Positions 25,031 through 35,909 of a DNA stretch of 64,000 nt are shown one piece after another; position 1 is the first letter of the stretch; each line of letters starts with the position of its first letter. The notes beneath the pieces are model-generated. The model worked only from the letters and a program-made list of their open reading frames with translations, was not told where the DNA came from and made no database searches. This stretch comes from Megalobrama amblycephala (taxonomy: Eukaryota; Chordata; Actinopteri; Cypriniformes; Xenocyprididae), in contig NC_063061.1 in NCBI RefSeq assembly GCF_018812025.1, positions 814,001 to 878,000 on the forward strand, written 5' to 3'. Made by a program: the position numbers and the translations under genes.

Positions 25031-26159
25031 TTTCGCTGTTATCCTCGCTTGGCTTGTTTCTTCACTCTGCTTGCAGAACTTCCGATGATTCCGCTGGGCG
25101 GTTCCGCCTGGCCTGGATCATGAGCATATGCAAATATTGGGGGCGGAGTCCCCGACTGTTACGTAACAGTCGGTGTTATGTTGAGATTCGCCTGTTCTCC
25201 GGATGTATTTTAAACAAATGAGGTTTATATAAGAAGGAGGAAACAATGGGGTTTGAAACTCAGTGCATGTCTTTTCCATGTACTGAACTCTTGTTATTCA
25301 ACTATGCTAAGGAAAATTCAATTTTTGATTCGAGGGCACCTTTAAACACGCATATCTGTTTCCCATTGGAATTCCAAGCCACCACAAAGCGAGGGCGACA
25401 CGTTTGCTTACTAAAAGGTAGCTTTAATGTTGCATTATGAAGCAGACGTGTCTGTATGCACTTGCACTGAAAATTTGCAGCTTTATTATTGAGGTAGAAA
25501 CTTTATATGTCTATCTATTTTTTACTTGAAAGAAATTGCGCGCACACACACAGCTGAATTTCAGCTTCTGCCCGGTTAATTTAAAAGAGACCGCCATATT
25601 TTTTTATTTTAATAAACCAAAAGCTTCACTGGGTAGGCTACTTTCCCATGTGTGCTCTCTCCTTCGCCCGCTCGCTCTCTTTATCATTCTTTCAAATAAA
25701 TGTAATCTTACCTGCTACTTTTTTAGATTTAACAACTGTAGATAAAATAACCAAACACAAAATTACCTTTATTTTCCAGTCTATATTCGTTCAATCAGAA
25801 TTCGCGCTGCAAAACATCCGTGACACTGACAGCTGTTAACTTATCCATTCTGGCAGGTAATCATGACCACCCAATGTGAAATATATAAATCATTTTAATA
25901 GCACAGCCATTCAAAACATGAGGGTCTATGTGCATGCAACGCTATCAATGACAATCATTTTGAGCGGGAATTAATGTAAACACAGATATCGGATACCAGT
26001 CGCGTCTAAAGTGAATATAAACACACTGGCCAAAAAATATACGGATATGGTCAAAAGATCGGATCTATGCATTAAGACTTGAAGTGTAAATGCAGCCTAA
26101 ATTTCTAACATATTAGCATAATGCCCACCCATATACAGAGAAAGTAAACAAGAATTGTT

Positions 26160-26302
26160 CTGTTGTCATTACATCGTGGAGATGCTGTGTGTTTGGATGT
26201 GAAAGCAAAACCCCTTTTGTTTGACCTTCCAAAAATGGATGAAATTAGGAATCAGTGGTTAAGAATTATTCATAATGCTGTCCCTGAGCAGTAATATGCA
26301 AA
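26160..26302 (+). pseudogene. Broken THAP-domain fragment
   Basis: One frame reads CCVFGCESKTPF and stops. A +1 shift continues LLFDLPKMDEIRNQWLRIIH and then NAVPEQ before a TAA. Together these are the N-terminal half of a THAP domain (C-x4-C, LPK, W), the same family as the finger at 24764-25030, on the opposite strand. No second half (CxxHF) or termini were found. Confidence 0.65.
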
Positions 26303-26373
26303 AGTTAGGAGGAGAGCTGAACCTGGGAGAGTAAAACATCAGGCTATTCTCACCTAAATAAATTAGAAATATA

Positions 26374-26961
26374 CACCAATCAGGCATAACATTATGACCA
26401 CCTTCCTATTATTGTGTTGGTCCCCTTTTGCTGCAAAAACAGCCCTGACCCGTCGAGGCATGGACTCCTCTAGACCCCTGAAGGTGTGCTGTGGTATCTG
26501 ACACCAAGATGTTAGCAGCAGATCCTTTAAGTCCTGTAAGTTGTGAGGTGGAGCCTCCTTGGATCAGACTTGTTTGTTCAGCACATCCCACAGATGCTCG
26601 ATTGGATTGAGATCTGGGGAATCGGGAGACCAAGTCAACACCTCAAACTTGTTGTTGTGCTTCTCAAACCATTCCTGAACCATTTTTGCTTTGTGGCAGG
26701 AGCATTATCCTGCTGAAAGAGGCCACAGCCACCAGGGAATACCGTTTCCATGAAAGGGTGAACATGGTCTCAACAATGCTTAGGTAGGTGGTACGTGTCA
26801 AAGTAACATCCACATGGATGGCAGGACCCAAGGTTTCCCAGCAGAACAAAATGTTCACTTTCTGCCTAATATATCCACCCATTAACAGGTGCCGTGATGA
26901 AGAGATAATCAGTGTTATTCACTTCAGCTGTCAGTGCTCATAATGTAATGCCTGATCGGTG
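26374..26961 (-). mobile_element. Tc1-like element, internal deletion copy
   Basis: TA flanks both ends (26372-26373, 26962-26963). The termini are caccaatcaggcataac on the left and its inverted match at the right. The left 460 bp is the 3' part of the transposase (read on the minus strand). At about 26847 (cagcagaac joined to aaaatgttcact) it jumps to the N-terminal end of the element, so roughly 1 kb is missing compared with the composite of the copies at 26.4 and 35.2 kb. It cannot code. Confidence 0.85.
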
Positions 26962-27023
26962 TACATATCAGTATGTTTTCTAAAATGTATTTTATGTTGT
27001 CGCTTCAGGAAATAAAGCTGTTA

Positions 27024-28539
27024 CACTCTAAAAAATGCTGGGTTAAAAACAACCCAAGTTGAGTTGAAAATGGACAAACCCAGCAATTGGGTTGTTTTAA
27101 CCCAGCGGTTGGGTTAAATGTTTGCCCAACCTGCTGGGTAGTTTTATTTAACTCAACTATTTTTTAAAAATTACTGTATTGCTTAATTAAAATTAACCCA
27201 AAGTATGTTGGAAATGAACATGTATTAATGTTCAATGAATAATTATTAAACAATAAACATTTATTAAATTGCTTATTAATAAATTTATATTAATAAACTA
27301 TTAAACTATTCAATTTATATTAATAAAATATTAAAGCTTATTAATAAATATTCACCTTTTGTCTATTATTGTTGCCTCTAATTGCATCTGGTTTTTAATT
27401 TCCCAACTATTTTGGGTTCATTTTAAGCTAGCCATATAGCAATTTTTAAACAATAGTTGGTTTAAATAAAACTACCCAGCAGGTTGGGCAAACATTTAAC
27501 CCAACCGCTGGGTTAAAGGTGCCCTAGATTATGTTTTTGAGATGTAATATAAGTCTAAGGTGTCCCCTGAATGTGTCTGTGAAGTTTCAGATCAAAATAC
27601 CCCATAGATTTTTTTTAATTAATTTTTTTAACTGCCTATTTTGGGGCATCATTATAAACGCGCCGATTTTATGCTGCAGCCCCTTTAAATCCCGTGGTCC
27701 ACGCCCACAGAGCTTGCGCTTGCTTTGAACAGTGCCTTAACAAAGTTTACACAGCTAATATAACCCTCAAAATGGATCTTTACAAAGTGTTCGTCATGCA
27801 TGCGTCGGATTATGTGAGTATTGTATACTGTTATATTGTTTACATTGATTGTGAATGAGTTTGATGGTGCTCCGTGGCTAACGGCTAATGCTACACTGTT
27901 GGAGAGATTTATAAAGAATGAAGTTGTGTTTATGAATTATACAGACTGCAAGTGTTTAAAAATGAAAATAGCGACGGCTCTCTTGTCTCCGTGAATACAG
28001 TAATAACCGATGGTAACTTTAACGTCTTTAGCAACATGCTAACGAAACATTTAGAAAGACAGTTTACAAATATCACTAAAAATATCATGTTATCATGGAT
28101 CATGTCAGTTATTATTGCTCCATCTGCCATTTTTTGCTATTGTTCTTGCTTGCTTACCTAGTCTGATGATTCAGCTGTGCACAGATCCAGACATTAATAC
28201 TGGCTGCCCTTGTCTAATGCCTTGAACATGGGCTGGCATATGCAAATATTGGGGGCGTACATATTAATGATCCCGACTGTTACATAACAGTCTGTGTTAT
28301 GTTGAGATTCGCCTGTTCTTCGGAGGTCTTTTAAACAAATGAGATTTATATAAGAAGGAGGAAACAAAGGAGTTTGAGACTCACTGTATGTCATTTCCAT
28401 GTACTGAACTCTTGTTATTTAACTATGCCAAGATAAATAAAATTTTTCATTCGAGGGCACCTTTAAAACAACCCAATCGCTGGGTTTGTCCATTTTCAAC
28501 CCAACTTGGTTTGTTTTTAACCCAGCATTTTTTAGAGTG
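27024..28539. mobile_element. Fold-back MITE interrupted by a TTAA element
   Basis: TA flanks (27022-27023, 28540-28541) surround inverted termini cactctaaaaaatgctggg. The arms extend over more than 140 bp (for instance aacccagcggttgggttaaa against its inverse at 27495-27516). The right arm is split at its own TTAA by the element 27517-28462. Without that insertion the element is about 570 bp. It is non-coding. Confidence 0.8.
27517..28462. mobile_element. TTAA-flanked element, short relative of 23498-25341
   Basis: TTAA flanks it at 27513-27516 and 28463-28466. The termini are AGGTGCCCT and AGGGCACCT. The last 220 bp closely match the end of the element at 23498-25341 (for example ttgagattcgcctgttct, tataagaaggaggaaacaa, catgtactgaactcttgtta). 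A 14-codon exon-like frame starts at 27772 (MDLYKVFVMHASDY) before a donor-like GTGAGT at 27814. A minus-strand ATGGCAGAT starts at 28130 but lacks a THAP domain. Confidence 0.8.
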
Positions 28540-28541
28540 TA

Positions 28542-30710
28542 CAGTGAAGAAGACAAATTTAAACTTTAGCATCGTATCTATAAGGTAAGAAAGTTACAAA
28601 ATAAAAACTTGCCACTGTGAAATGTTATGCTCAAGCCAAGATTTTTGTCCAATCACAATGCACTGGGTCAGCTAGCCAATCAGAGCACTCTGAGCTTTTC
28701 GGAAGGTGGAGCTTTGTAGAATCTGAATGTTTCAGACAGATTGGGAATAGAGGTACAGCAATAATGTGTTTTTTGAACATTAAAGCATATTAAACTATTA
28801 TTAAACATTTAATATAGCCTATGTATTAAGTAAACTTTTTGTGCAATTAAGTTTTAGTAATATTTGAGTGAAATTAACTGGTTTTACAGTGATCTGATTG
28901 ATTGAAAACAACAACATTGTAGTGGTGTATCCTCTCATATTCCATCATATCATGTCCAATTGTATCTTATCCTAGCCTTTTGTGTCATGTCCCATTGTAT
29001 GATATCTTATCCCATCCTGTCCTTTAGTATCTCATCCAATGCCATTCCATCCTATCCTATTCTACACTGTCATATTCTGTTTCATCTCACCTCACAACTT
29101 CATTAGATCCCATCCAATGCGTTTTTTTTTATGCCTATTCCATTATGCTAAGCTTTGTTGGCCTCCCATGTGTTTTCCCATGCTCTCTTCTCTTCACATA
29201 CCTCAAGTTAACATATAAAAATATGTTCACATGTTCCCTGTTTATAAATAAATAAATGTATACATATAATGGGACCAGTCTCCCACTTTTCTCGCTTAAA
29301 GGTGATAATTCCCTCTGAGTGTTTACATGTAACTAATCAAGGTGATCTATACAGTATCTCATCATTCTCACACAACACAACTATATGTGAGCATGACAAA
29401 TTCCCAGGGTATACCTCCATGGTTGTATGATTTATCCCTGCAGGCCGTGAATGATCCAATTACAGTTAACTTTGTTGTTAATAATTAATCAAAGATAGCT
29501 GCTTTTTAATGATTTATGAGTTGCTTGGCACCTTTGGATTCATTAACGAGATTCCTCATGCGTTACTTTTATACATGGTTTTCTACTGGCACTTTTAACA
29601 TGGTGTCTTGATCTCTAATTGCTATTTCATATGCTATTTTGCATCCTATGAACTTAGCTTCTGCTCGCATAGTAATTTGGTCTCAGAGGAGATTATTAAG
29701 TACAATTATACCACAATCCTATGAAGGGTAGTGACACTCAAAGTGTATTCACAGTTGTTCCTATCAGGGCCCTTTTTTTTCAAGATGGAAAGGGAGGCAG
29801 TGCCTTGTCAAAAACAATGAAATACAAGTGAAAAAAAAAAAAAAAAAGAGAAGGCAGTGCCTCCATGTTATTGTGACTGGATAATCACTCAGTCAATTCA
29901 ATAAAGAAGGGTTAATGTACAGCCAGACAATTTTTATTGCAAATGAACCTCAGGGCCCTGACGTGAGTCTTGTATCACCCTCAAGTGGTTTATTTTGTGA
30001 TAAAAATCGTCCGGCTCTACATTATCCTCTTTGTTACATGTCTACTTGCCAACAATTGTATAGTTAACACCTTACTCACTTGGTTTTAGTAAGTGCCAGT
30101 AGTATGTTACATTATGCATGCAGGCTATTCATTGAACTCCTTTAATCTAAGATCACCCATCATGTACTCATAATAAACATTATGCACTGCCAATTTTGTC
30201 ATCATCAACAAAACACTAAAATGTAACGGTAGTGAAATATTTCTATCAAACACATAAAACGCTTTTGATAGAGTGTTCTACCCCAATTGACATCCTGAAT
30301 AAATGAGTAAATTAACACCATTGCTATAGTGTGATATGGGACACTGGATGAGTTATCTTCTGCCAGAGGAATGAAAAGGACAATGAGTGCTGAAGGTCAC
30401 CTTTGTCTCATAAAGGCTTGTGACAATAGGAAATTAGGATAGGCCTGATCTACTCAGAACTGATTTTCATTCCATTAGTGAAAGTCAGAAAGAATCAGCA
30501 AAGGCGCCACTTCAAACCAGTTCATCTAAATTCAAGCTTGCTAGCCACTTCTCCCCTCCATCAATCAAGATTTTGACAACAGTTTTTCCCACACAGTTTT
30601 GCTTTACATGGCAGATTAAATGAACTTGTGAACGAAACAACACAATATTGAACAAAGGATCGCCTAAAAATGTAGTAAATATAAACTCTGATGGATTTAA
30701 CAGTTTCAAA

Positions 30711-30741
<31 letters not shown>

Positions 30742-31586
30742 TGTGATCGTATTTTGTTCCCTTGGTGTCTGATATCTTTATATAAAGTAGCCAAAAACAC
30801 ACAGTGCCTTCAAAAAGTCCAACTAAGGTACATAGACTGAAATGATCAAAATAGACAAAAAAAAAAAAAAAAAAAGTCGTCGGCATTGGCACTGAGAGGT
30901 CCAAAACATTTGCAGTATTTTTCAGTCAAGCAGTGGCTTTTATCTCACATTTAGTGCCTTTCTTTTTCATTATTAACATTATATACTGCCAGGACCACTA
31001 TCGTCAAATATAATTGATAATTGCATAGAGTTTGTATTGGTGGTATGGTTCTGTTCTTGGCAAGAACTCCCTGTGCATCCATGCAGCCGAGCATTGATAA
31101 GAGCAGGGAGAGCAGCAATAACCCCCCCTAGGGTAAACAGAACAGAACCAACATATGCAGATATAATTAATATCAATAATTTAACATGCACATATATTTC
31201 AAGAATTAGTTTGATTCAAGCGAATCATAAGGCCAATCCTGACCAAAGAGAGGAGGAGCTGGTGATGAAGGAGGGTAATTACTAGTTCCTGAGAAATGCA
31301 ATAGCTGCTGATAATACTGAGGAGCTTATATATGAATTTTGTGATAGGCGTCATACTCCTATAGGTATACGCGAGTCACCTGATGCAAGCTTGACTGACG
31401 TGACCTTGCCAGAACTGATGCTAACGCTGGATTTTTAACATTATATACATTTTCACATTTTCATATCTTTTTTGACCATAAATGTACAGTCAAATCACAA
31501 CCAAGTTTAAGTTCTCCAAAGGGTTTGTTTGCGATCTCTAAAATGTAGTAATTTCTCCTTCCATTAAACCATATTTTAAGAGACAT
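28542..31586. other. Non-coding stretch with a degenerate pentamer tract
   Basis: No gene. About 28930-29115 is rich in catcc, tatcc and tcctat words, a decayed simple satellite. A runs lie at about 29831-29846 and 30858-30876, and a GAAA tract at about 30710-30742. Confidence 0.55.
28930..29115. repeat. Degenerate TCCTATCCCA-like satellite
   Basis: Repeated pyrimidine-rich words such as tcatatcatgtcc, tatcttatccc and tatcctattc occur with no fixed phase. It is a decayed short-period tandem array. Confidence 0.6.
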
Positions 31587-31590
31587 TTAA

Positions 31591-33262
31591 AGCTGCAGTA
31601 GGTAACTTTTGTAAAAATGTATTTTTTACATATTTGTTAAACCTGTCATTATGTCCTGACAGTAGAATATGAGACAGATAATCTGTGAAAAAAATCAAGC
31701 TCCTCTGGCTCCTCCCAGTGGTCCTATTGCCATTTGCAGAAATACACCGCTCCCGGTAAGAAACAACCAATCAGAGCCAGGAGGAGTGTCTTAGTAGTGT
31801 CAATCAAGCTTGCATGTGCACTGATCACACCCCTCTCATGCAGAGTGCGTACAGGCATTCAAATTCAAGATTACCGGTGTGCCGCAGCTTTGCTTATGCC
31901 GGATAAACAATCCAAACTGCCAGTTCCTCGAGTGGCACCTGCTCATGAGATGCAGAGTTAGCCACATTTTTGCTTGACAAGTAAGTATCCCTGCTTAATT
32001 TGTTTCAGTTTTTAAGAACTACACAACTAAGATAATTTCAAACAGGCCTGCCCGTCCCCTGCCTGATGCTCCGTGCACACCACGGCTTCCTCTTCTCCCC
32101 ACCCGTTGACTCCTCGAAGTCGCTGTGGGTGTGAATTCCTCATTGGAACCCATGGACTCAGTGTCAAAACTCTAGCCGCATAACATACAGATAAAATGTC
32201 ACGCACTGTGCAAAGCAACTATTGAAACCTACTAATTCACTGGCTTGTCATGTTGCTGAAATAATGTACTAGCAAACCTTATTTAGCATTACATATTGAT
32301 AGAATAATTACTTGCATACTGTAACGTTAGTTACCGTTATATTATCATACTAGCTATTTATTACTTATAAAAATAGTGCAACGTCATATAGTTACATTAC
32401 ATGTATTGCAAAATACGTAATGTTTTGAGGACCAAGTTTGTAGTCAAAGTATGGGCAGGCCATAGTCAATGTAAATCTTATACCCCCTTTCCACCAGCAC
32501 GAACTGGGTGCTAGTTCAGAGCTAGTGCTAGTGCCAGTTCGGAGTTGGTTCAACTGACGAGCCTTCTAAGAACCAGTTTGCCTTTCCACAGGCTAGAGAG
32601 CCAGTACAGAGCCAGGTTTTACGTCACTGTATACGTCTCATATTTCACAGCAAAGCTAGCGCTGCAGCGCCAAACACAAACACACCAGGCTCGTTTGAGA
32701 TGCATCGGTCTCTCGCAAAGCGATCGGCGCATGACATCAAAGCTCTGCGAGAACAATCCAAAAGTACAAGGAGACGTACGCTCTACAAACGCTCCCTGCG
32801 AACCTACATCGGCATCCAAACACGACTCGCCGTAATTTGAATATAGACGGAGATTACAATCGAGCTGCTTTTAGCTCGATTAGCTGCTATTTCATAAATG
32901 GCGGTCACAAGTTTCTTGTTGGTCACAGTAACCCCGCCCCTAGCCCCTGACGCAAGCGGTTCTTACTTCTAGCCCAGCAATGTTTTGGTGCTTCTTACGA
33001 ACCACTTTTTCTGGTTCGGAGCTGGTGCTTTGTGTGTCGAAAGACAAAGAACTGATTTGAAACTAGGCTCTGGCTCCGAACCAGCACTCAAACTGCCTTG
33101 GTGGAAAAGGGGTAATATTGTTGATGTTTCGTCCGTACCAGTGAATTTGCCATAACTGTTTATCTGTAGCGCAGCAGAGAGCAAGGGGGAGTGACCTGTG
33201 AGTTGTGCTTGTTCAAATTTTCAGGCTAAGTCAACGTTTTCTAAAAACTCCCTATTGCAGCT
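31591..33262. mobile_element. TTAA-flanked element with an inner insertion
   Basis: TTAA flanks at 31587-31590 and 33263-33266 surround the termini agctgcagtaggtaac and, reversed, agctgcaatagggagt. The left 200 bp (ccagtggtcctattgccattt and onwards) is a repeat I know from cyprinids. The middle is occupied by a second element at 32483-33112. No transposase frame was recognised. Confidence 0.75.
32483..33112. mobile_element. Nested TIR element (taccccctttccacc ends)
   Basis: The ends are taccccctttccaccagca on the left (from 32481) and, reversed, taccccttttccaccaagg on the right (to 33114). Both are followed inward by gctagttcagagc/gctggttcggagcc-type repeats. The flanks share only TA, so the target duplication and the superfamily are uncertain. 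It has no coding capacity. Confidence 0.7.
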
Positions 33263-33266
33263 TTAA

Positions 33267-33529
33267 GCAACAAACAGTCAAATTCAAAAAAGTTAGGCAG
33301 AGTTAAGCAGAGGTTGAAAATACAATAAGATGGTCCAACAGCAAACAAATCCAAAACATTAATCCAAGAACATAAATCCAGAGAACAGGCAAGGGAAATC
33401 ATAAACAACAGTCAGCGCAATAAACATGATATAAGTGCTCGGTAAGGCAGTAGAACTGTTAATGCTTTATAATGAGGGAGTGCAACAACATCAAACATGA
33501 AGTGCATCAATATTCTGGAATCTAGAATC
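33267..33529. other. Probable Gypsy LTR remains
   Basis: This lies directly 3' (minus-strand sense) of the integrase fragment. Its words aatccagagaacaggcaaggg and acaacagtcagcgcaataaa resemble cyprinid Gypsy LTR or 3' UTR sequence. No clear TG/CA edges were found. Confidence 0.35.
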
Positions 33530-34110
33530 CCCAGACAAGGTAAGCAGGGGATCTATCAAATTTCAGCAGTGGGGAAAGTAGTGATTCAGCTGCCTCAGGG
33601 CCAGATGCAGAGTGGACCAGTTTCAACAGGTACTCATGGAAGGAGGGAGATATGGTAGTTAGCAGGAAGTTCAAGTCTGTAAGTCATAGGATTAATCTGT
33701 CTGATGATTCTGAATGGACCTACGTTCCTTGGACTGAGCTTCCTGCTGGGTAACCATAAAAAAAAGATCTCTTGTTGAGAGTCAAACCCGTTGGCCTGGT
33801 AAGTAGTAAGGGTGTGGACGTCTTCTACGATCAGGTTGGATTCTCTGGGACCTGTTAGCTGTTTGCAGTCTGTTGTGAGCACTGTCCCACACCCTAGAAG
33901 TAAACTGAGGTCCACGGTGAGAAACAATGTCCTCTGGAAGCCCAAAACCCCAGAAGACCAGGTTGAATAGTGTTTAGAAAATCAATCTATGATGAAAAGG
34001 ATGGCAGTAGAGCTATTGGAATTGGGTAGATTGGGTAGATCAGGGATGGTGTGGAACTGGTAATGGTTCTAGCAGGCCTGCTGAGAGCCGTCTTGGATTG
34101 GGCACAGACT
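33530..34110 (-). pseudogene. Gypsy integrase fragment
   Basis: On the minus strand the end of the integrase core is visible ([16 protein letters not shown] in place of the family's [11 protein letters not shown] context), then [20 protein letters not shown] and [15 protein letters not shown]. These last two are the C-terminal integrase block of Ty3/Gypsy elements. Further on, a SPAYLVW trace matches the start of the chromo-type tail. Several frameshifts break the frame, and the DDE aspartates are not recoverable. Confidence 0.8.
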
Positions 34111-34131
34111 TGGCAGACTTGGGCACAGACT

Positions 34132-34235
34132 GAGTTCCTGGAGAGTCACAGCCCTGCAGAGATTTGCTCCAACACATACCTGTAGTTTTCAAATAAGAGG
34201 GACTTAATTAGCTGGAAAAGGTGTGTTTAATCAAT
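34132..34235. mobile_element. Short dispersed repeat fragment
   Basis: The words gttcctggagagtcacagcc, ctgcagagatttgctccaac and taattagctgg match a well-known zebrafish/carp fold-back repeat family whose full form ends in a mirror copy. Only one arm is present. Confidence 0.5.
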
Positions 34236-34267
34236 ACAATCAGGATTTCTCAGAACAAACCTACAAT

Positions 34268-35008
34268 GAAAAGAAAGAAATCTTCTTTGAGGATAAGCAG
34301 TTTTTGATCATTTCCAATTATTCTTTTAAGATGCAAGAGGGTTATTATGAGTTGCTACTCCCATTTAAGAGAGAAAATATGCCTGCCAAATAACAGAGAA
34401 TTGACCGTGCAGAGAACACTTAACCTCCTTAAAAGATTTAGAAGGGATGAGTCATTTGTAAAAGATGACAAAGGCTTCATGAATATCCTAGAAAAGAAAT
34501 GCTGAAAAGGTGCCTGATGAGCAGCTTCATAGAGAGGACGGAAGACTATGGTATATCCCACACCATGGGGTCTATCATAAGAGGAAAGTGATCTTTGATT
34601 GTACTTCTACCTTTAGGGGCACCTTTTAAATTCAGAGCTGTGGCAAGGGCCAGATTTTACGAACACGGTTTTGGGTGTACTTCTCAGATTCTGACAGGAA
34701 GCTGTAGCAGACATTGAGGGGATCAGGTCAAGGTCCCTAAAGAGGATATGACCTTCCTGAGATTTCTTTGGTGGCCTAATGGGAACATGAGTCATCCTTT
34801 ATCTGAGTCTAGGATGACTGTACATCCTTTTGGGGCAGTCTTAACACCGAGTTGTGCTAATTTTGCTCTCAGAAACACAGCTGATGATACTGCAAGAAAG
34901 GCTGATGCACAAGTTCTTAGCACCATTCAGAACAATTTCAATGTGGATGACTGTCTTAAATCTGTGCAAAATGAAAGGCTAGCTATGGACCAAGTACATG
35001 AACTCTGA
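34268..35008 (+). pseudogene. BEL/Pao reverse transcriptase fragment
   Basis: The plus-strand trace runs from GYYELLLPFKRENMP past LWYIPHHGVYHKRK and FDCTSTFRGT to MTFLRFLWWPNGNMSHPLSE, HPFGAVLTPSCANFALRNTA and FNVDDCLKSV. The closing VDD is the catalytic motif of the BEL/Pao clade, and LRFLWW and PSCANFALR are typical of it. The frames shift several times before 34748, after which 34748-35008 is open. No LTR or other domains are attached. Confidence 0.85.
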
Positions 35009-35211
35009 GCATCATGTGCCACTTTTGATATATATCTGTATACCTGCAGCCTACCTGTATTAGACGAAAAAAAACAAAAACAAACAAAAAACAGACTACT
35101 CAAATGAAAGCTTATAACCACAGGAATAACCACGATTAGAGAGTTGCTTGCATGAAATATTCCCATAAGACACAGGCTACAATTTATCTCCATAAATACT
35201 ATTTCCTTAAT

Positions 35212-35909
35212 TCCAAAGCTTCACACTGCCTCTGCTGGCTTGCCTTCTTCCCATAGTGCATCCTGGTGCCACGTGTTCCCCAGGTAAGGGACCCACACAC
35301 ACCCGAACTTTGTGATTCATCAGACCAGGCCACCTTCTTCCATTGCTCTGTGGTCCAGTTCTGATGCTCACGTGTCCACTGTTGGCTCTTTTGGCGGTGG
35401 ACAGGGGTCAGCATGGGCACCCTGACTGGTCTGCAGCTATGCAGCTCCATACGCAACAAACTGATGCACTGTGTATTCTGACACCTTTCTATCAGAACCA
35501 GCATTAACTTCTTGAGCAATTTGAGCTACAGGAGCTCATCTGTTGGATCAGACCACACTGGCCAGCCTTCGCTCCCCATCAGTGAGCCTCGGCTGCCCAT
35601 GACCCTGTCGCCGGTTCACCACTGTTCCTTCCTTGGACCACTTTTGATAGATACTGACCACTGCAGACCGGGAACACCCCACAAGAGCTGCAGTTTTTCG
35701 TCTAGCCATCTCAATTTGGCTCTTGTCACACTCACTCAAATCCTTACGCTTTCCCATTTTTCCTGCTTCTATCACATCAACTGTGAGAACAAAATGTTCA
35801 CTTGCTGCCTAATATATTTCACCCACTAACAGGTGCCGTGATGAAGAGATGATCAGTGTTATTCACTTCACCCGTCAGTGCTCATAAATAATGTTATGCC
35901 TGATCGGTG
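35212..35909 (-). mobile_element. Tc1-like element, truncated copy
   Basis: This is the same family as 26374-26961. The right terminus (ttatgcctgatcggtg) is kept, and the left end is lost at about 35212 inside the transposase gene. Two minus-strand frames carry the transposase: 35548-35775 holds the helix-turn-helix region ([35 protein letters not shown]), and 35199-35519 holds WTTEQWKKVAWSDESQ, with the first catalytic aspartate of the DDE triad in SDES. The second Asp and the Glu are missing. Confidence 0.85.

Larger units (their letters stand above)
23498..25341 (-). mobile_element. TTAA-flanked transposon encoding a THAP domain (Kolobok-like?)
   Basis: TTAA flanks the element at 23494-23497 and 25342-25345, and the termini AGGTGCCCT and AGGGCACCT are perfect inverted repeats. 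The 1844-bp body holds an exon-like start on each strand: a plus-strand exon at 23780-23889 and a minus-strand THAP exon at 25030-24764. TTAA insertion plus a THAP protein fits Kolobok elements. P-element relatives also carry THAP domains but make 8-bp duplications. No transposase core was found, so the copy is non-autonomous. Confidence 0.8.
23345..26096. mobile_element. Outer MITE hosting a TTAA element
   Basis: The left edge has gtgtttacactggaacaaa and the right edge, reversed, reads gcatttacacttcaag. Both sides contain agatcgga(t) and acacg/aaacac words, so I infer one TIR element split by the insertion at 23498-25341. The right arm contains no gene that I can see. Edges and superfamily are uncertain, and no target duplication was established. 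Confidence 0.5.

Noticed and set aside
30512..30904. 130-codon minus-strand frame
   Set aside because: It spans a GAAA tract and an A-run (poly Phe/Ser-Phe-Leu). It is an artefact of simple repeats.
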